Numbered from the stretch's first letter, positions 47,858 to 59,300 are shown. The stretch: DNA of 64,000 bases from Flavobacteriaceae bacterium LSUCC0859 (GCA_022239325.1 JAKOGP010000007.1:17228-81227), one strand, 5' to 3'. Translations and numbers: made by a program. The notes: generated from the letters alone by a model not told the origin.

Positions 47858-48610
47858 ATGGCATACATGGAAGTACTAGGAATAGATATTGGAGGTTCTG
47901 GAATTAAAGGCGCCTTAGTTAACGTAAAAACTGGGCAAATGCTCACAGAACGCTATAGAATTCCAACTCCAGCAAGCCGTAAGCCAGAGGAGATGGCCGC
48001 TGTGGTGGCAGAAATCACTAAGTTTTTCAACTATACTGGACCCATTGGAATTGGCTTCCCCTCTGTCATAAAAAAAGGCATATGTACCACCAAAGGAAAT
48101 CTTCACAAAAGCTGGGTAGGCATACATGTCACCTCTCTTTTTGAGCGTCACACCGGCTGTAAGGTAACCGTAAATAATGACGCAGACGCTGCTGCCAGTG
48201 CAGAGATGGCCTTTGGATGTGGCAAAGACCTAAAAGGTTTTGTGATCATGGTCACTATTGGAACCGGCCTAGGAAGCGGTGCTTTTTTAAACGGAGAGCT
48301 CATTCCCAATTTTGAACTGGGCCAAATACCCTATAAAAAACATTCTAAAATAGAGCTATGGGCTTCTGCAGCAGCCAAAGAGAAAGAAGTACTCTCTTTT
48401 AAAAAATGGGCCAAACGCTTTAATACTTTTTTAGCCTATGTAAATCTAATTTGTGCGCCAGATCACATTATTGTAGGCGGTGGCACCTCAAAAGATTGGG
48501 ATAAATTTTCAAAGTATTTAGAAGTAGATTGCCCTGTTATGCCAGCAGAATTTTTAAACCAAGCGGGTATTATAGGAGCCGCAGTATCTGTGACCCATCC
48601 ACACGCATAA
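47858..48610 (+). CDS. ppgK: Polyphosphate glucokinase (ROK family)
   Basis: A 250-residue ROK-fold kinase that phosphorylates glucose using polyphosphate or ATP. The phosphate motif DIGGSGIKGALV starts the protein; GIGFPSVIKKGIC and NNDADAAASAEMAFG contain the catalytic Asp; VTIGTGLGSGAF follows. The length and the SVIKKG/WVGIHV blocks match polyphosphate glucokinases rather than general ROK sugar kinases. An alternative start is Met4 (47867). It converges on typA with a five-base gap and no terminator is seen. Confidence 0.85.
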   Translation: MAYMEVLGIDIGGSGIKGALVNVKTGQMLTERYRIPTPASRKPEEMAAVVAEITKFFNYTGPIGIGFPSVIKKGICTTKGNLHKSWVGIHVTSLFERHTGCKVTVNNDADAAASAEMAFGCGKDLKGFVIMVTIGTGLGSGAFLNGELIPNFELGQIPYKKHSKIELWASAAAKEKEVLSFKKWAKRFNTFLAYVNLICAPDHIIVGGGTSKDWDKFSKYLEVDCPVMPAEFLNQAGIIGAAVSVTHPHA

Positions 48611-48615
48611 AAACA

Positions 48616-50415
48616 TTAAGCAATCTTGTTGCGTTTTCTTTCGTTTTCAGTCAGGTGAATTTTACGCAATCTCAAATACTTAGGGGTCACCTCTACATAC
48701 TCATCCTTTTGAATATATTCTAGTGCCTCTTCCAAAGAAAACTTGATAGCTGGGACAATTTTTGCCTTGTCATCTGCACCAGAGGAACGAACATTGGAAA
48801 GTTTCTTTGTTTTAGTTACGTTCACGGTCATGTCGTCTCCACGAGAATTCTCACCAATCACTTGGCCTTCGTAAATATCTTCTCCTGGGTCTACAAAGAA
48901 TTTTCCTCTATCTTGTAATTTGTCTATAGAGTAAGGAATAGCCTTACCTAATTCCATAGAAACCAATGAGCCATTTTGACGCATAGGCACATCGCCCTTC
49001 ATGGGCTGATACTCTAAAAATCTGTGGGCCATAATAGCCTCTCCAGCGGTAGCAGTAAGCAACTGATTTCTCAGTCCGATAATACCTCTAGAAGGGATTA
49101 AAAACTCACACACCATTCTATCTCCTTTGGCCTCCATAGAAGTCATCTCCCCTTTTCTAAGGGTAACCATTTCTACCGCCTTTCCAGAAACAGACTCCGG
49201 CAAGTCTATGGTTAAAAATTCTATAGGCTCACATTTTACACCATCTATTTCTTTAATAATTACCTGAGGCTGACCAATTTGCAATTCATAGCCTTCTCTT
49301 CTCATAGTTTCTATGAGTACAGAAAGGTGGAGTACCCCACGTCCAAAAACTAAGAATTTATCTGCAGAATCTGTTTCGTTAACTCTGAGTGCTAGGTTTT
49401 TCTCAAGCTCTTTGGTCAAACGGTCTTTAATATGCCTAGAAGTTACATATTTACCATCTTTTCCGAAGAAAGGACTGTCATTAATAGTAAATAGCATACT
49501 CATAGTAGGCTCATCTATTGCGATGGTTTGTAACTGCTCAGGGTTTTCAAAATCTGCTACAGTGTCTCCAATCTCAAATCCTTCTATACCTACCAAAGCA
49601 CAAATATCTCCAGCAGTTACTTCTGGCACCTTCAAACGACCTAAGCCCTCAAAGGTGTATAATTCTTTTATTCTGGACTTCACAATAGATCCATCTCTTT
49701 TTACCAAAGAAATTTGTTGGTTTTCTACCAAAGTTCCCCTTTGTAAACGACCAATAGCAATTCTTCCTGTAAAAGAAGAGAAATCTAATGAGGTAATAAG
49801 CATTTGGGTATTCCCCTCTTTTACCTCAAAAGAAGGAACGTGGTCTATCACCATATCCAATAAAGGCTCTATATTTTCAGTGATCACCTTAGGGTCTTCA
49901 GACATCCAATTGTTTTTTGCAGAGCCATAAACCGTTGGAAAATCTAACTGCCACTCCTCTGCTCCTAATTCAAACATGAGGTCAAACACTTTTTCGTGAA
50001 CTTCCTCTGGGGTACAGTTTTCTTTGTCTACCTTATTGATTACAACACATGGCTTAAGCCCTAGGTCAATCGCTTTTTGTAAAACAAATCGGGTTTGTGG
50101 CATGGGACCTTCAAAGGCGTCTACCAACAACAGAACACCGTCTGCCATATTTAATACACGCTCTACCTCACCACCAAAATCGGCGTGACCAGGAGTGTCT
50201 ATGATATTTATTTTAGTGCCTTTGTATTTAACAGACACGTTCTTAGAAACAATGGTAATCCCGCGCTCGCGCTCCAAATCGTTGTTGTCTAAAATGAGAT
50301 CACCGGTTTGCTGATTCTCTCTAAACAGCTGGCAATGGTACATAATTTTGTCTACCAAGGTAGTCTTACCGTGGTCTACGTGCGCAATAATCGCAATGTT
50401 CTTTGTATGAGACAT
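48616..50415 (-). CDS. typA: Ribosome-associated GTPase TypA/BipA
   Basis: A 599-residue translational GTPase: G1 [13 protein letters not shown], switch I with RGITI, G3 [15 protein letters not shown]4 NKVDKENC, then the EF-G-like domains and the C-terminal BipA domain rich in basic residues (RRKTHL-type ending). It works in 50S assembly at low temperature and under stress. A candidate -7 box (TATCTTTG, 50457-50464) is 42 bases upstream. It is divergent from kdsA. Confidence 0.95.
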   Translation of the reverse strand: MSHTKNIAIIAHVDHGKTTLVDKIMYHCQLFRENQQTGDLILDNNDLERERGITIVSKNVSVKYKGTKINIIDTPGHADFGGEVERVLNMADGVLLLVDAFEGPMPQTRFVLQKAIDLGLKPCVVINKVDKENCTPEEVHEKVFDLMFELGAEEWQLDFPTVYGSAKNNWMSEDPKVITENIEPLLDMVIDHVPSFEVKEGNTQMLITSLDFSSFTGRIAIGRLQRGTLVENQQISLVKRDGSIVKSRIKELYTFEGLGRLKVPEVTAGDICALVGIEGFEIGDTVADFENPEQLQTIAIDEPTMSMLFTINDSPFFGKDGKYVTSRHIKDRLTKELEKNLALRVNETDSADKFLVFGRGVLHLSVLIETMRREGYELQIGQPQVIIKEIDGVKCEPIEFLTIDLPESVSGKAVEMVTLRKGEMTSMEAKGDRMVCEFLIPSRGIIGLRNQLLTATAGEAIMAHRFLEYQPMKGDVPMRQNGSLVSMELGKAIPYSIDKLQDRGKFFVDPGEDIYEGQVIGENSRGDDMTVNVTKTKKLSNVRSSGADDKAKIVPAIKFSLEEALEYIQKDEYVEVTPKYLRLRKIHLTENERKRNKIA

Positions 50416-50456
50416 AAAATGCTTTTTATAAGTTACTTAGGCTAGCTAAGCGCGCG

Positions 50457-50464
50457 CAAAGATA
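50457..50464 (-). promoter_or_regulatory. -7 box of typA
   Basis: TATCTTTG on the minus strand fits TAnnTTTG. No clear -33 is seen. The same box sequence occurs on the plus strand for kdsA, 81 bases away. Confidence 0.45.
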
Positions 50465-50545
50465 CTCCTATTTTTCTACGTCATACCTATTTATATGAAT
50501 TTTTATTATTTTGTTTGGGTCTGTGTCCCAGTCTCCAAAAAGCAA

Positions 50546-50553
50546 TATCTTTG
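50546..50553 (+). promoter_or_regulatory. -7 box of kdsA
   Basis: TATCTTTG, 17 bases before the kdsA ATG, fits TAnnTTTG; TTTG tetramers near 50510-50517 are too far upstream (about 28 bases) to be a standard -33. Confidence 0.5.
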
Positions 50554-50570
50554 TGCCATAAATTAGACCC

Positions 50571-51392
50571 ATGAAGTTAGACCTCATTCCGCAGATAAAA
50601 CACACTAGTTCTAATCAATTTTTTCTTTTATCAGGGCCTTGTGCCATTGAGGGGGAAGAGATGGCGCTCAGGATAGCAGAAAAAATTGTAAGTCTTACCG
50701 ACAAACTTCAAATCCCATACATATTCAAAGGCAGTTTTAAAAAAGCTAATCGTTCTAGGGTAGACTCTTTCACGGGTATTGGGGATGAAAAAGCACTGCA
50801 GATTCTAAAAAAAGTGTCAGAAACCTTTGGGGTTCCTACCGTTACAGATATTCATGAGGTCTCAGACGCAGCGTTGGCTGCCGCCTATGTAGACGTCTTA
50901 CAAATTCCTGCCTTCCTAGTGAGACAAACAGACCTGGTAGTTGCTGCAGCAAAAACAGGAAAAGTTGTCAATCTTAAAAAAGGCCAGTTCATGAGTCCAG
51001 AAAGCATGAAACACGCCGCTCAAAAAGTGGCCGATTCAGGGAATGCCCAATGTATGATTACAGATAGGGGCACTATGTTTGGCTACCAAGATATGGTGGT
51101 AGACTTCAGGGGGATTCCCACCATGAAAGCTTTTGCTCCGGTTGTCTTGGATGTGACACATTCTTTACAGCAACCCAACCAAAGCTCAGGGGTTACTGGT
51201 GGGCGCCCAGAAATGATAGAGACCATAGCCAGAGCAGGGATTGCTACTGGTGCAGATGGTATTTTCATAGAAACTCATTTTGACCCTTCTAACGCCAAAT
51301 CTGACGGGGCAAATATGCTGCATCTAGATCATATGGAAAGGTTGCTCACCAATCTAGTTGCTATTAGGAAAACAGTGAATGGCTTGTCTTAA
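50571..51392 (+). CDS. kdsA: 3-deoxy-8-phosphooctulonate synthase
   Basis: A 273-residue KDO-8-phosphate synthase, which joins phosphoenolpyruvate and arabinose-5-phosphate for the lipopolysaccharide inner core. Blocks visible are LLSGPCAIEG, FKGSFKKANRSR, GVPTVTDIHE, QIPAFLVRQTDLVVAAA and VTHSLQQPNQSSGVTGGRPE. The Asn in the FKGSFKKANR loop and the active-site Cys (GPCAIEG) are kept. Shows the cell has an LPS-containing outer membrane. It converges on the neighbouring dehydrogenase gene with a seven-base gap. Confidence 0.95.
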   Translation: MKLDLIPQIKHTSSNQFFLLSGPCAIEGEEMALRIAEKIVSLTDKLQIPYIFKGSFKKANRSRVDSFTGIGDEKALQILKKVSETFGVPTVTDIHEVSDAALAAAYVDVLQIPAFLVRQTDLVVAAAKTGKVVNLKKGQFMSPESMKHAAQKVADSGNAQCMITDRGTMFGYQDMVVDFRGIPTMKAFAPVVLDVTHSLQQPNQSSGVTGGRPEMIETIARAGIATGADGIFIETHFDPSNAKSDGANMLHLDHMERLLTNLVAIRKTVNGLS

Positions 51393-51399
51393 AAGGCAC

Positions 51400-52608
51400 T
51401 TATTCTTTACCAGCTACAAAATCACTTAAATATTCGAAATTGGGAGTGAGTTTTCCGTTCTCAGTCATTTTGGCTCTGGCCAAAATACCGTCTTTATCTC
51501 CATTAAAGAAGGCGGGAATTACATACTCCATAAATGCCGCTCCAAAACCCTCAGAAGCGTCTGCTGGAAGCTCGCAAGGCAAGTTGTCTACCGCCATAAC
51601 CGCAATGGCGTTGTCTTGCAAATAAGAAACCTCTTTCCCAGTAGCTCTGTCTACCCCATAAATAGGATCCTTAATAGTACTAGCCCTAAGAGTTGTGGGA
51701 ATAGGGTGTCCAATATCACAGCTTATGTCTGCAATAACAACCGGCTTAAATGAAGCTGCAGCAATGTCTTTCATTCTAAAAAATGCCGGAGCCCCTTGGC
51801 CATAAAAATGTCCTGCAATAAAAATATCTGACACCTCTGTGTATTTTTTAAAATCAGAAATATACAATTCAGGGTGCTTAAAAAATTCTTGCTTGGAAGC
51901 CAGTTGTCCGTCTGCCCTTTTGTGATAATCCAACACATCTATTTGGCAGTATACCGCTTTTTCAAAATGACGATCTAAGAAATGATCCTGGCATACTTTT
52001 ATGAGCCCCATAGCATCTAAAATTTCTGCGGCACCATTACCAACCCTACCTGTTCCTGTTAAAACTATTTTAACATTAGCGGGTAAGTTTACAGTTTTGA
52101 GTTGTGCAATTAAAGCATCAAGATCTTTCAAGTCATTGGCCTGAGGCAAGCTAAAAAGCCGTTGCTTAAGCCCATAGGTTCTTATGGCATGGTAAGCCCC
52201 TACCAGACCTGCATAGCGACCAAAAGCCACCAAACGCTGGCCTTTTGCATTAGTAATCACCTCATGGTCGTAAAGCGTAATTTTATTTTTTAAAACGGCC
52301 TGCAACAGTTCACGGTTGTAAGCTTGCTTTTTAATGGTGTGCGAAAAAAAGAAATAAGAAGTATTGGGTATGAGGTCTCTAATAGGCACCTCTTTAACCC
52401 CCAAAAGCACCTCACAGTCTTTCATCTCCTGAGAAATAGTTAGGTTTTTTTCTCTGTATAAGGCGTCTGAAAATACTCTTATATCCGAGGGCTCTACCCT
52501 AATATCTATTCCAGGGTACTGATCCTTAAGCCATTCACAAGCTTCCGGTGATAAAACCACTCGCCTGTCCGGCGGATTCTTTCTCTCTTTTATAAGTCCA
52601 AAGCGCAT
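51400..52608 (-). CDS. NAD(P)-dependent oxidoreductase, saccharopine/alanine dehydrogenase-like
   Basis: A 402-residue protein with an alanine-dehydrogenase/transhydrogenase-type N-terminal domain (FGLIKERKNPPDRRVVLSPE, then a lipophilic YFFFSHTIKKQ) and a Rossmann domain whose nucleotide loop is LTGTGRVGNGAAEIL (about residue 187). The C-terminal part, with GVDRATGKEVSYLQDNAIAVMAVDNLPCELP, resembles LYS1-type saccharopine dehydrogenases. Its reaction in bacteria of this group is not established. Its start is 79 bases from the tmRNA 5-prime end, divergent. Confidence 0.8.
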   Translation of the reverse strand: MRFGLIKERKNPPDRRVVLSPEACEWLKDQYPGIDIRVEPSDIRVFSDALYREKNLTISQEMKDCEVLLGVKEVPIRDLIPNTSYFFFSHTIKKQAYNRELLQAVLKNKITLYDHEVITNAKGQRLVAFGRYAGLVGAYHAIRTYGLKQRLFSLPQANDLKDLDALIAQLKTVNLPANVKIVLTGTGRVGNGAAEILDAMGLIKVCQDHFLDRHFEKAVYCQIDVLDYHKRADGQLASKQEFFKHPELYISDFKKYTEVSDIFIAGHFYGQGAPAFFRMKDIAAASFKPVVIADISCDIGHPIPTTLRASTIKDPIYGVDRATGKEVSYLQDNAIAVMAVDNLPCELPADASEGFGAAFMEYVIPAFFNGDKDGILARAKMTENGKLTPNFEYLSDFVAGKE

Positions 52609-52668
52609 GTTCCTAAATTTTTATGTGTCTAATGTAAGAGGAATTCACTGGGCTCACAAACTTTTTAC

Positions 52669-52676
52669 TAACTTTG
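52669..52676 (+). promoter_or_regulatory. -7 box of the tmRNA gene
   Basis: TAACTTTG fits TAnnTTTG exactly; it lies 10 bases before the mature tmRNA 5-prime end, consistent with a short 5-prime leader removed by RNase P. Confidence 0.6.
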
Positions 52677-52686
52677 CAGGCTACAC

Positions 52687-53080
52687 GGGGCCGACCGGTT
52701 TTGACAGCGAGGTCAATTGGAGTGTAAGCATGCCGAGCGCTGAATTACAGCTCGTAAATCTCATTTTTCACACTTTTAATTGGCGAGAATAACTACGCTC
52801 TAGCTGCTTAATCTGAATTATAGTAGGATTTAGCCACGTCCCTACAAGGTAGGGAGGCCAGATGTTCCTGGGAAGCCCTTGTTGTTGGCGTCCCTTTTAG
52901 GAGCACCATCAAAAACAACATAGAGAAATTAAGGCTTCGGTAATTTCTTAAAGCTAAAGAAGCTAAGGAGAAGTTGGGCGGTTTTCGGTCAGGCTTCTTT
53001 CGAAAATTAATCGAAAACTAAGCATGTAGAAAGCATTGTAATTGCTTGTTTGGACGAGGGTTCGACTCCCTCCGGCTCCA
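52687..53080 (+). ncRNA. ssrA: Transfer-messenger RNA (tmRNA)
   Basis: The 394-base RNA has a tRNA-Ala-like half formed by the 5-prime end (GGGGCCGAC) and 3-prime end: GGGGCCG pairs with CGGCTCC (53073-53079) with one G-U pair, and a T-arm GAGGG-TTCGACT-CCCTC lies just before. The tag-coding part GGC GAG AAT AAC TAC GCT CTA GCT GCT TAA (52782-52811) encodes GENNYALAA. Pseudoknot-capable sequence fills the rest. The gene ends in discriminator A (53080); CCA is not encoded. tmRNA rescues stalled ribosomes and tags incomplete proteins for proteolysis. Confidence 0.97.
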
Positions 53081-53083
53081 CTT
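53070..53083 (+). repeat. tmRNA 3-prime end sequence, copy A (inside ssrA)
   Basis: CTCCGGCTCCACTT, at the 3-prime end of tmRNA, recurs exactly at 53189-53202 and, in extended form with two mismatches, at 63805-63823. Direct repeats of a tRNA or tmRNA 3-prime end are the usual mark of site-specific integration, although no integrase is in the window. Confidence 0.75.
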
Positions 53084-53085
53084 CA

Positions 53086-53111
53086 AAACCCCGCCTTGCG
53101 GGGTTTTTTGT
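53086..53111 (+). terminator. Terminator of tmRNA
   Basis: AAAACCCCGC/GCGGGGTTTT form a perfect stem with a small loop, followed by a T-run, immediately after the tmRNA 3-prime end. Confidence 0.9.
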
Positions 53112-53149
53112 TTCGCCTCCGGGGCCTAAGCACCATCTCGCCGCTCACT

Positions 53150-53174
53150 GTAAAAGCTTCACTGGAGCTTTTAC
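53150..53174. repeat. Perfect inverted repeat between tmRNA and adhesin
   Basis: GTAAAAGCT/AGCTTTTAC form a 9-bp stem with a seven-base loop; no T-run follows on either strand, so it is not a typical terminator. Confidence 0.5.
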
Positions 53175-53188
53175 AAACATTCGCACGT

Positions 53189-53202
53189 CTCCGGCTCCAC
53201 TT
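53189..53202 (+). repeat. tmRNA 3-prime end sequence, copy B
   Basis: Exact 14-base repeat of the tmRNA 3-prime end (CTCCGGCTCCACTT), 119 bases after the first copy, followed by its own terminator hairpin (53214-53238). It is not part of any RNA gene here. Confidence 0.7.
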
Positions 53203-53213
53203 AACGCACAAAA

Positions 53214-53238
53214 ACCCACTCGAAAGAGTGGGTTTTTT
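53214..53238 (+). terminator. Second terminator hairpin between tmRNA and adhesin
   Basis: ACCCACTC-GAAA-GAGTGGGT with a T-run following on the plus strand. It is preceded by A-residues, so it could also work toward the minus strand and end the adhesin transcript. Confidence 0.85.
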
Positions 53239-53254
53239 TATGGCTATTAGCGTT

Positions 53255-53328
53255 AAAAGCTTGCTTTTGTAGGTGAGGTTGTTTCTTCCTTTTATTGAGG
53301 TTCCCTTTTAATATGTAATATATAACCA
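53255..53328 (-). repeat. Direct repeat, left copy (adhesin 3-prime end and flank)
   Basis: The 74 bases from 53255 to 53328 match 63820-63893 at 73 positions. They cover the last six codons and the stop of adhesin 1 plus the 53-base non-coding flank. Conservation is higher in the flank than in the nearby coding part, a sign of recent duplication or gene conversion. Confidence 0.9.
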
Positions 53329-56300
53329 CCCTGTAAGTGGTTTCTCTCCTGTATTTAATTCTATCACATAGTAATAAGAAGCGGCTGGAAGTGGGTCTGC
53401 ACTATTTTTATAGGTTCCTCTCCAATCATTTCTGTATCCTTGTGCGGAGAATACCTCTTGTCCATTTTTATTGTATACAGACACTCTAGCGTTTGGATAC
53501 ATGTCTAGGTTAATGATCTTCCATGTGGCTTCCAATCCACTACTGTTTGGTGTAAGTACCCCTGAGACTTCTAGCTTAGCGTCGTCAAAACCGTCGTTGT
53601 TGTCATCTGTGTCTGCGTTGTCCCCTATGCCGTCTCCATCCGAGTCTTTTGTTTCACTTGGATCTAATGGGAAGGCGTCTTGACTGTTAGGCACTCCATC
53701 GTTATCTGAGTCAATATCTATATTGTCTCCCAGGCCATCTCCGTCTGCGTCTGAGCATTCGCTGGGGTCTCTTGGAAAAGCGTCAGCTTCATTTAAACAG
53801 CCGTCTCCATCTATATCATTATCTAAACAATCTGGAATTCCATCTTGGTCTAAGTCTCCAGGCAGGTCATCTACATCTAATGGATTGCTGTTACATTCCA
53901 GCTCGTCTAAATCTGAGTAGCCATCATCATCGTCGTCTTCATCTGCATTGTTTCCTATGCTATCACCGTCTGTATCTGTCCATTCCGCTGGGTCTAATGG
54001 GAAGGCATCAGCCGTATTTAATACCCCATCATTATCACTGTCTTCATCTACACAGTTTGGAATACCATCTTGGTCATAATCTAAAGAAACTGAAGAATTA
54101 TCTAGAGGGTCTGAGCCGCAGGCTATTTCATCTGTATCTGATTGGCCATCATTGTCGTCATCTGTGTCTGCGTTGTTTCCTATGCCGTCACCATCTGTGT
54201 CTGTCCATTCGCTTGGATCTACCGGGAAGGCGTCTTCTGTGTCCTCTACTCCGTCACCATCGTCGTCTTCATCTATACAATTGGCAATACCATCTAAGTC
54301 TGTATCTGATGGTTTAGAACTAGCTAATATTGGGTCTGAACCACAGGCTATTTCATCTTGGTCACTATACCCATCGTTATCATCATCTTCATCTAAACAA
54401 TTAGGAATACCATCTCCATCGGTATCGATTGGAGTTTGGTCATAGTCTAATGGATCTGTACCACAGGCTATCTCATCGGTGTCGCTAAACCCATCTCCAT
54501 CATCATCTGTGTCGCAGACATCTCCCGTGCCGTCTCCATCCGTGTCTAGCTGGTCTGCATTTGGTGTGCTAGGGCAGTTGTCCGTCCCATTTAACACCCC
54601 ATCGTTATCTAAATCTGTGTCTGCGTTATCTCCTATGCCGTCTGCGTCTGTATCTGTACATTCAGATGCGTCTAGTGGGAGGTCATCTTGAGAATCTAAA
54701 CAGCCGTCATTATCATCATCCTCATCCAATACATCTGCAATACCATCTCCATCGGTATCTGCCTGGTCTGCATTTGGCGTGTTAGGGGCATTGTCACAAA
54801 CATCTCCTATTCCATCCCCGTCTGCGTCTGCCTGGTCTGGGTTAGAGGTAGTTACACAATTATCTATATGATCCATCACACCATCGCTGTCTGTGTCTCT
54901 TTGGTAAGCAGCACATCCATTAGCGTCTACGCTTGCTCCTGCTATGGTCCCAGGACACAAGTCAAAAGGATCTAAAACACCGTCTCCATCCGTATCTCCT
55001 ACCGCAACTACAAAGCTTGTTTGTATACTTGCAGAGTTGTACTTATTAGGTATGGCCAATTGTTTTGCTGTAATGGTAGTAGTTCCCGCTGCTATAATCT
55101 CCATGGTACTGCCACTAATAGTAGCTACGGAAAGATCACTAGAACTATACACTATCGTTCCAGGCACCGAACTAGTAGGTGCTGTAATGGTAAAGTCAGG
55201 ATCCGAGTCTACCTTGGCAGGAATACTAAAATTACTTAGAGTAACTACTCCTGGTTTTATCGTGATAGTTTTCTGAACTACTGGTGCTGGGTTAAAAGCG
55301 GCACTGCCACTTTGACTAGCCTCTACAACTACCACCCCAGTCTGACTAATAGTTAAGCTGTTTCCAGATAGCGTCGCTGGACCACTCACCACACTATAAC
55401 TTACTCCTAGGCCTGAAGAGGCCGATGCCGTTAATGGAATACTGAGTCCATCTCTATAATTCACCTCTGTAGGTAAGGCAGGAGCGTAACTAATGCTCTG
55501 CGCTGTTTTTACTACATCCATCGAAAGCGATACGCTTGCCGCATTGTACCTTGTAGTAGCGTTTACAGAGAAAGTCACTGTAATTACACCCGTTGTTCCA
55601 ATAGAGGTTAATTCATAATTACCCACTGTCCCTGAAAGAGTAGCTACACTTCCAGAGGCTAGTGATACATTCACTGGATTACCAGAACTGCTTGTAGCTG
55701 TTAGCGGAATAGTAGTAAAATCTTTTAGTGGTTTGGTGTTAGGGAGCGGGCTCACATTTATATTCTGTGTCCCTTTGTTAATGGTAAGGGTGAGTGAAAT
55801 GGTCCCTGAATTGTAGTTCGCAGTGGCAGCCTGAGTGGCCGTGATAACCACATTGCCCGAGTGAGTCATGCTCACCTTGTCTCCAGTAATAGTAGCAGTG
55901 GCCGTATTAGAAGAGGCGTAGGTAAAGCCTCCGTCTGAATTAGAGGTTGGTTGTACTAAACTAAAGTCTGCATCTCCATAGGTTTTGGTAATGTCTGCAA
56001 AGCCAGAGAGTGTGGGCGTAGCTTTAGTTACCGTTACTGTAAAACTGGTGGTAGCAGACTCATAGTTGGCCGTCTCACTAAGTGTGGCTGTTACAATGGC
56101 TGTTCCTGCCCCAGTAAATGCCAATGTGGCTGTCTGGGTATCTGAACCTACTTCTGTAGAAGCAATCTGAACCACAGAGGGGTTAGAGGAAGTATATTGA
56201 ATGGCCGTAGTGGTGCTTAGTGTATTTATCACCGTATCATTGGCATCTCCATAAGTCTTTGTAATATCTGAGATAGCAGAAAGATTAGGATCTGCCTTAC

Positions 56301-59300
56301 TAACCGTTACTGTATAACTCACAGTAGCTGCATTGTAATTGGCATCTGCCGCTTGGCTAACTGTAATAATACTCGTTCCAGCGCCTACAATAGTGTGACT
56401 CACTGTCTTGCTCGTAGTGGTGGTGGCCGTAGTACTTAGAGCAATCACATCTGTATTGCTACTTGAAAAAGTAAAGGATCCTGTGCTACTAGAAGTAGCT
56501 GTTTTAGCAAATGAAGGATCACTAAATGCAAGGGTAACATCTGATATTGGACTAGAGGAATCACTTAGAATAACAGCGTTATTCTTATCTACGCTAAGGG
56601 TAAAACTAGTAGTACCAGTGGTATAGTTATCAGTTGCAGATTGAACGGCTGTAATAACTGTACTTCCAGCGCCTTGTATATTGAGCGTATTGGTTCCTGT
56701 AAGCGTAGCCACAGTAGTATCTGACACTGTAAAAGTAAGCGTTCCTGTAGAGGAAGACACGAGCATTGAAGAATCAATGTTAAAGGCTGGGTCGTCATAA
56801 GTTTTAGTCACATCTGTTACCGTGTAAGACGGCGTGGCTTTATTCACCGTTAAGGTAATGGTGGCCGTAGCAGAATTATAAGTAGCATCCGAAGCCTGAG
56901 TAAGAGTAATAGATGTGGTTCCTGCTCCAACTATCGTAACTGTGTTACCACTCACTGTAGCAACTGTGGTATCTGAAACTGTATACGTAATAGCTCCTGT
57001 ACTGCTGCTGGTACCAGTAAGAGGGAAATCTGCATCACCGAAGGTTTTGGTTATGTCTGTGAAATCAACGATAGTTGCATCGCTCTTAATAACAGTCATT
57101 GTGGCTGTGATGGTTCCTGCAGTATAATAGTCATTCTGTATGACAAAGGCTGTAATAGAGGTTGTCCCTGCTCCAACTACTGTTACAGAGCCTGTAGAAG
57201 AATCTACAGTAGCTACTGCCGTATTGGTAGAGCTGTAAATTATAGGCGCAGTAGAATTCGTAGTTGGCGGTGTAAGAGCAAATGGTTCTTGAAGCGTATT
57301 TACCGTAAAGCCTGGGAAGCCAGACATGGTTGTTGTAATTCTCTCAAAACTAAGCGTAGTGGTTGCTGTATCTAAACCAGGCGATGAAAAAGCTAATGTA
57401 ACGTCTGAAGTTCCATTGATTTTTAAATCTGTAAATGTAGCTACTCCATTACTATCGGTATTTACTTCTAAGGTGCCTGATAAGGTTGCTGTACCTGAGC
57501 TTACACCAACTACAATAGGCGTATTTTCTTGAGACACATTATTCCCATTTGCATCTTGTAATTGAATTTGGATGGTTGGTGACAGTGTAGTGCCATAGTT
57601 GTAACTTGCTGGCACTCTTGTTGCGCTCATCGTTGCAGTTGTAGGTGTGATAGATCCCGTGTTGTAAGCAATAAAGGCAGGATCTGATACTCCTGAAGGT
57701 AAATATACTAGGCTAGCCAAATTAGCAGCGTCGCTTTGTGTTAAGCCAAACTCACTTAAAGTGATTGCTTTAACCCTCACAGGAGAGGTGGTTTCAGTAG
57801 TAGCCGTATTACCCGGAATACTATAATTCTTTGAGAGCCATTCTCCTTGCTTTGCCACTGCGCTAAAGTCTATATTTAGTTTATTCCCCACCAGTGCTCC
57901 ACTCGAGTTCTCAAACCACAATTGGTCTGGGCTTGCAGAAGGAACATCTACTTGGGAGACTAAAATATCTGGTGTAGTATCAGTTACAGAAGAGGCATTT
58001 ACTGAAACTTTTAAGGATTGCTTAAACTGTGGAATATTGGTGAGACCACTTCCCATATTTAAGCCCTGAGTACCATCTGTTAAACTAAGTCCAATAGAGG
58101 TTTTAGAGGCGGTGCCTGTAGGAGCAGAAACAGAAGAGGCTTGTATTCTGTTATAATTACTTCCTGAAGTAGCTAGGTTTGAGAGTGGAAGGGCTTGGAA
58201 GGTTTCTGACTCATAGAGCTGCTTTCCAAGTACCCAGTTAGAACTGCTGCCACTAAGAGCAAAACCTTCAAGTGTTCCTGTATTTCCACTACCAGTTCTA
58301 TCTATTAATGTAGTAGCACCAGTATTTGATCCTGAGGCAGTCTCTTGGTTGAAATCATAATAAGCTAATAAGCCAGATTCGTTGCCTGTTAATGAACGAT
58401 TCATGGAGGCACGTATTTGATCCTCTGTTCTAACAACATTCCAAATTCGAACTTCATCTATCAAACCTTTAAAATAATTGTCTGCTTTACCTATATAATA
58501 ATTTCCATATAAAGTCAAAGATCCTGAAATAGCTTCATTTAGAACTGTTTCACCGTTTACTCGTAAAATTGATGATGTACCATTTTTTACCCATGACACA
58601 TGATACCATATACTTAATGGCGTTACACTTGAAGTAGTTACTTTACCTACATCGCTCGAATCATAATGTAAATATCCGTTTTTAAACCATATACTAGGAT
58701 TTCTTTTTGATGTTGAAGAGCCTTCTGGGTTACCTATAATATTATGATATTGATTGTCATTTAAAATAGAATTGTCTGGTTTAAACCAAAATTCAATTGT
58801 GAAATTAGAAACGCTAGATCCTCCAAAAACATTTGAGTTTAAATCTACATAATCATTAGTTCCATCAAAATTCAGTGCATTGCTTCTGCCTACTAATGAT
58901 TGTGTGTCGAGAATTGAGTTATCTACCCCAGTAGCATAGGTCTTTCCTCCAAAGTCAAATCCAAGTAAATCATGATCGGTGTTAGGCTTTGTTGAATTTA
59001 TATTTCCCGCTCCTGAACTCCAATAACCACCAAAGTCGGTATATATATCTCCTACCTTGTCATTGTCAGTGGTCTGAAGATTTACATCGGCAATATCACT
59101 AGCTGTTAAGGCATCATAACTCTCTGTGCCTGTATCTAAATCTGAGGTTGGATCTCCAGTCACTAATGTAAAACTAACATCTCCATCATTTATATTGTCA
59201 TCTACCCCGTAAATGACAACAGACGTAGAAGATGCAGAATCAGTTAAAGTAACCACCGAACTTGTTACTATGCTATTAGCACTAAAACTTGCCTCTGTAG

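Noticed and set aside
53042..53272. ORFs of 66-76 residues across the tmRNA 3-prime end
   Set aside because: They lie over tmRNA and two terminators; the RNA gene explains the sequence.
53471..54691. Several plus-strand ORFs antisense to the adhesin TSP3 region
   Set aside because: They are Ser/Pro- or Leu/His-rich shadows of the tandem D-x-D-G repeats; the minus frame is continuous with clear domains.
54990..57340. CRISPR-like spacing of repeats
   Set aside because: Repeats are about 240-base coding modules in frame with one another and have no short identical repeat with unique spacers.
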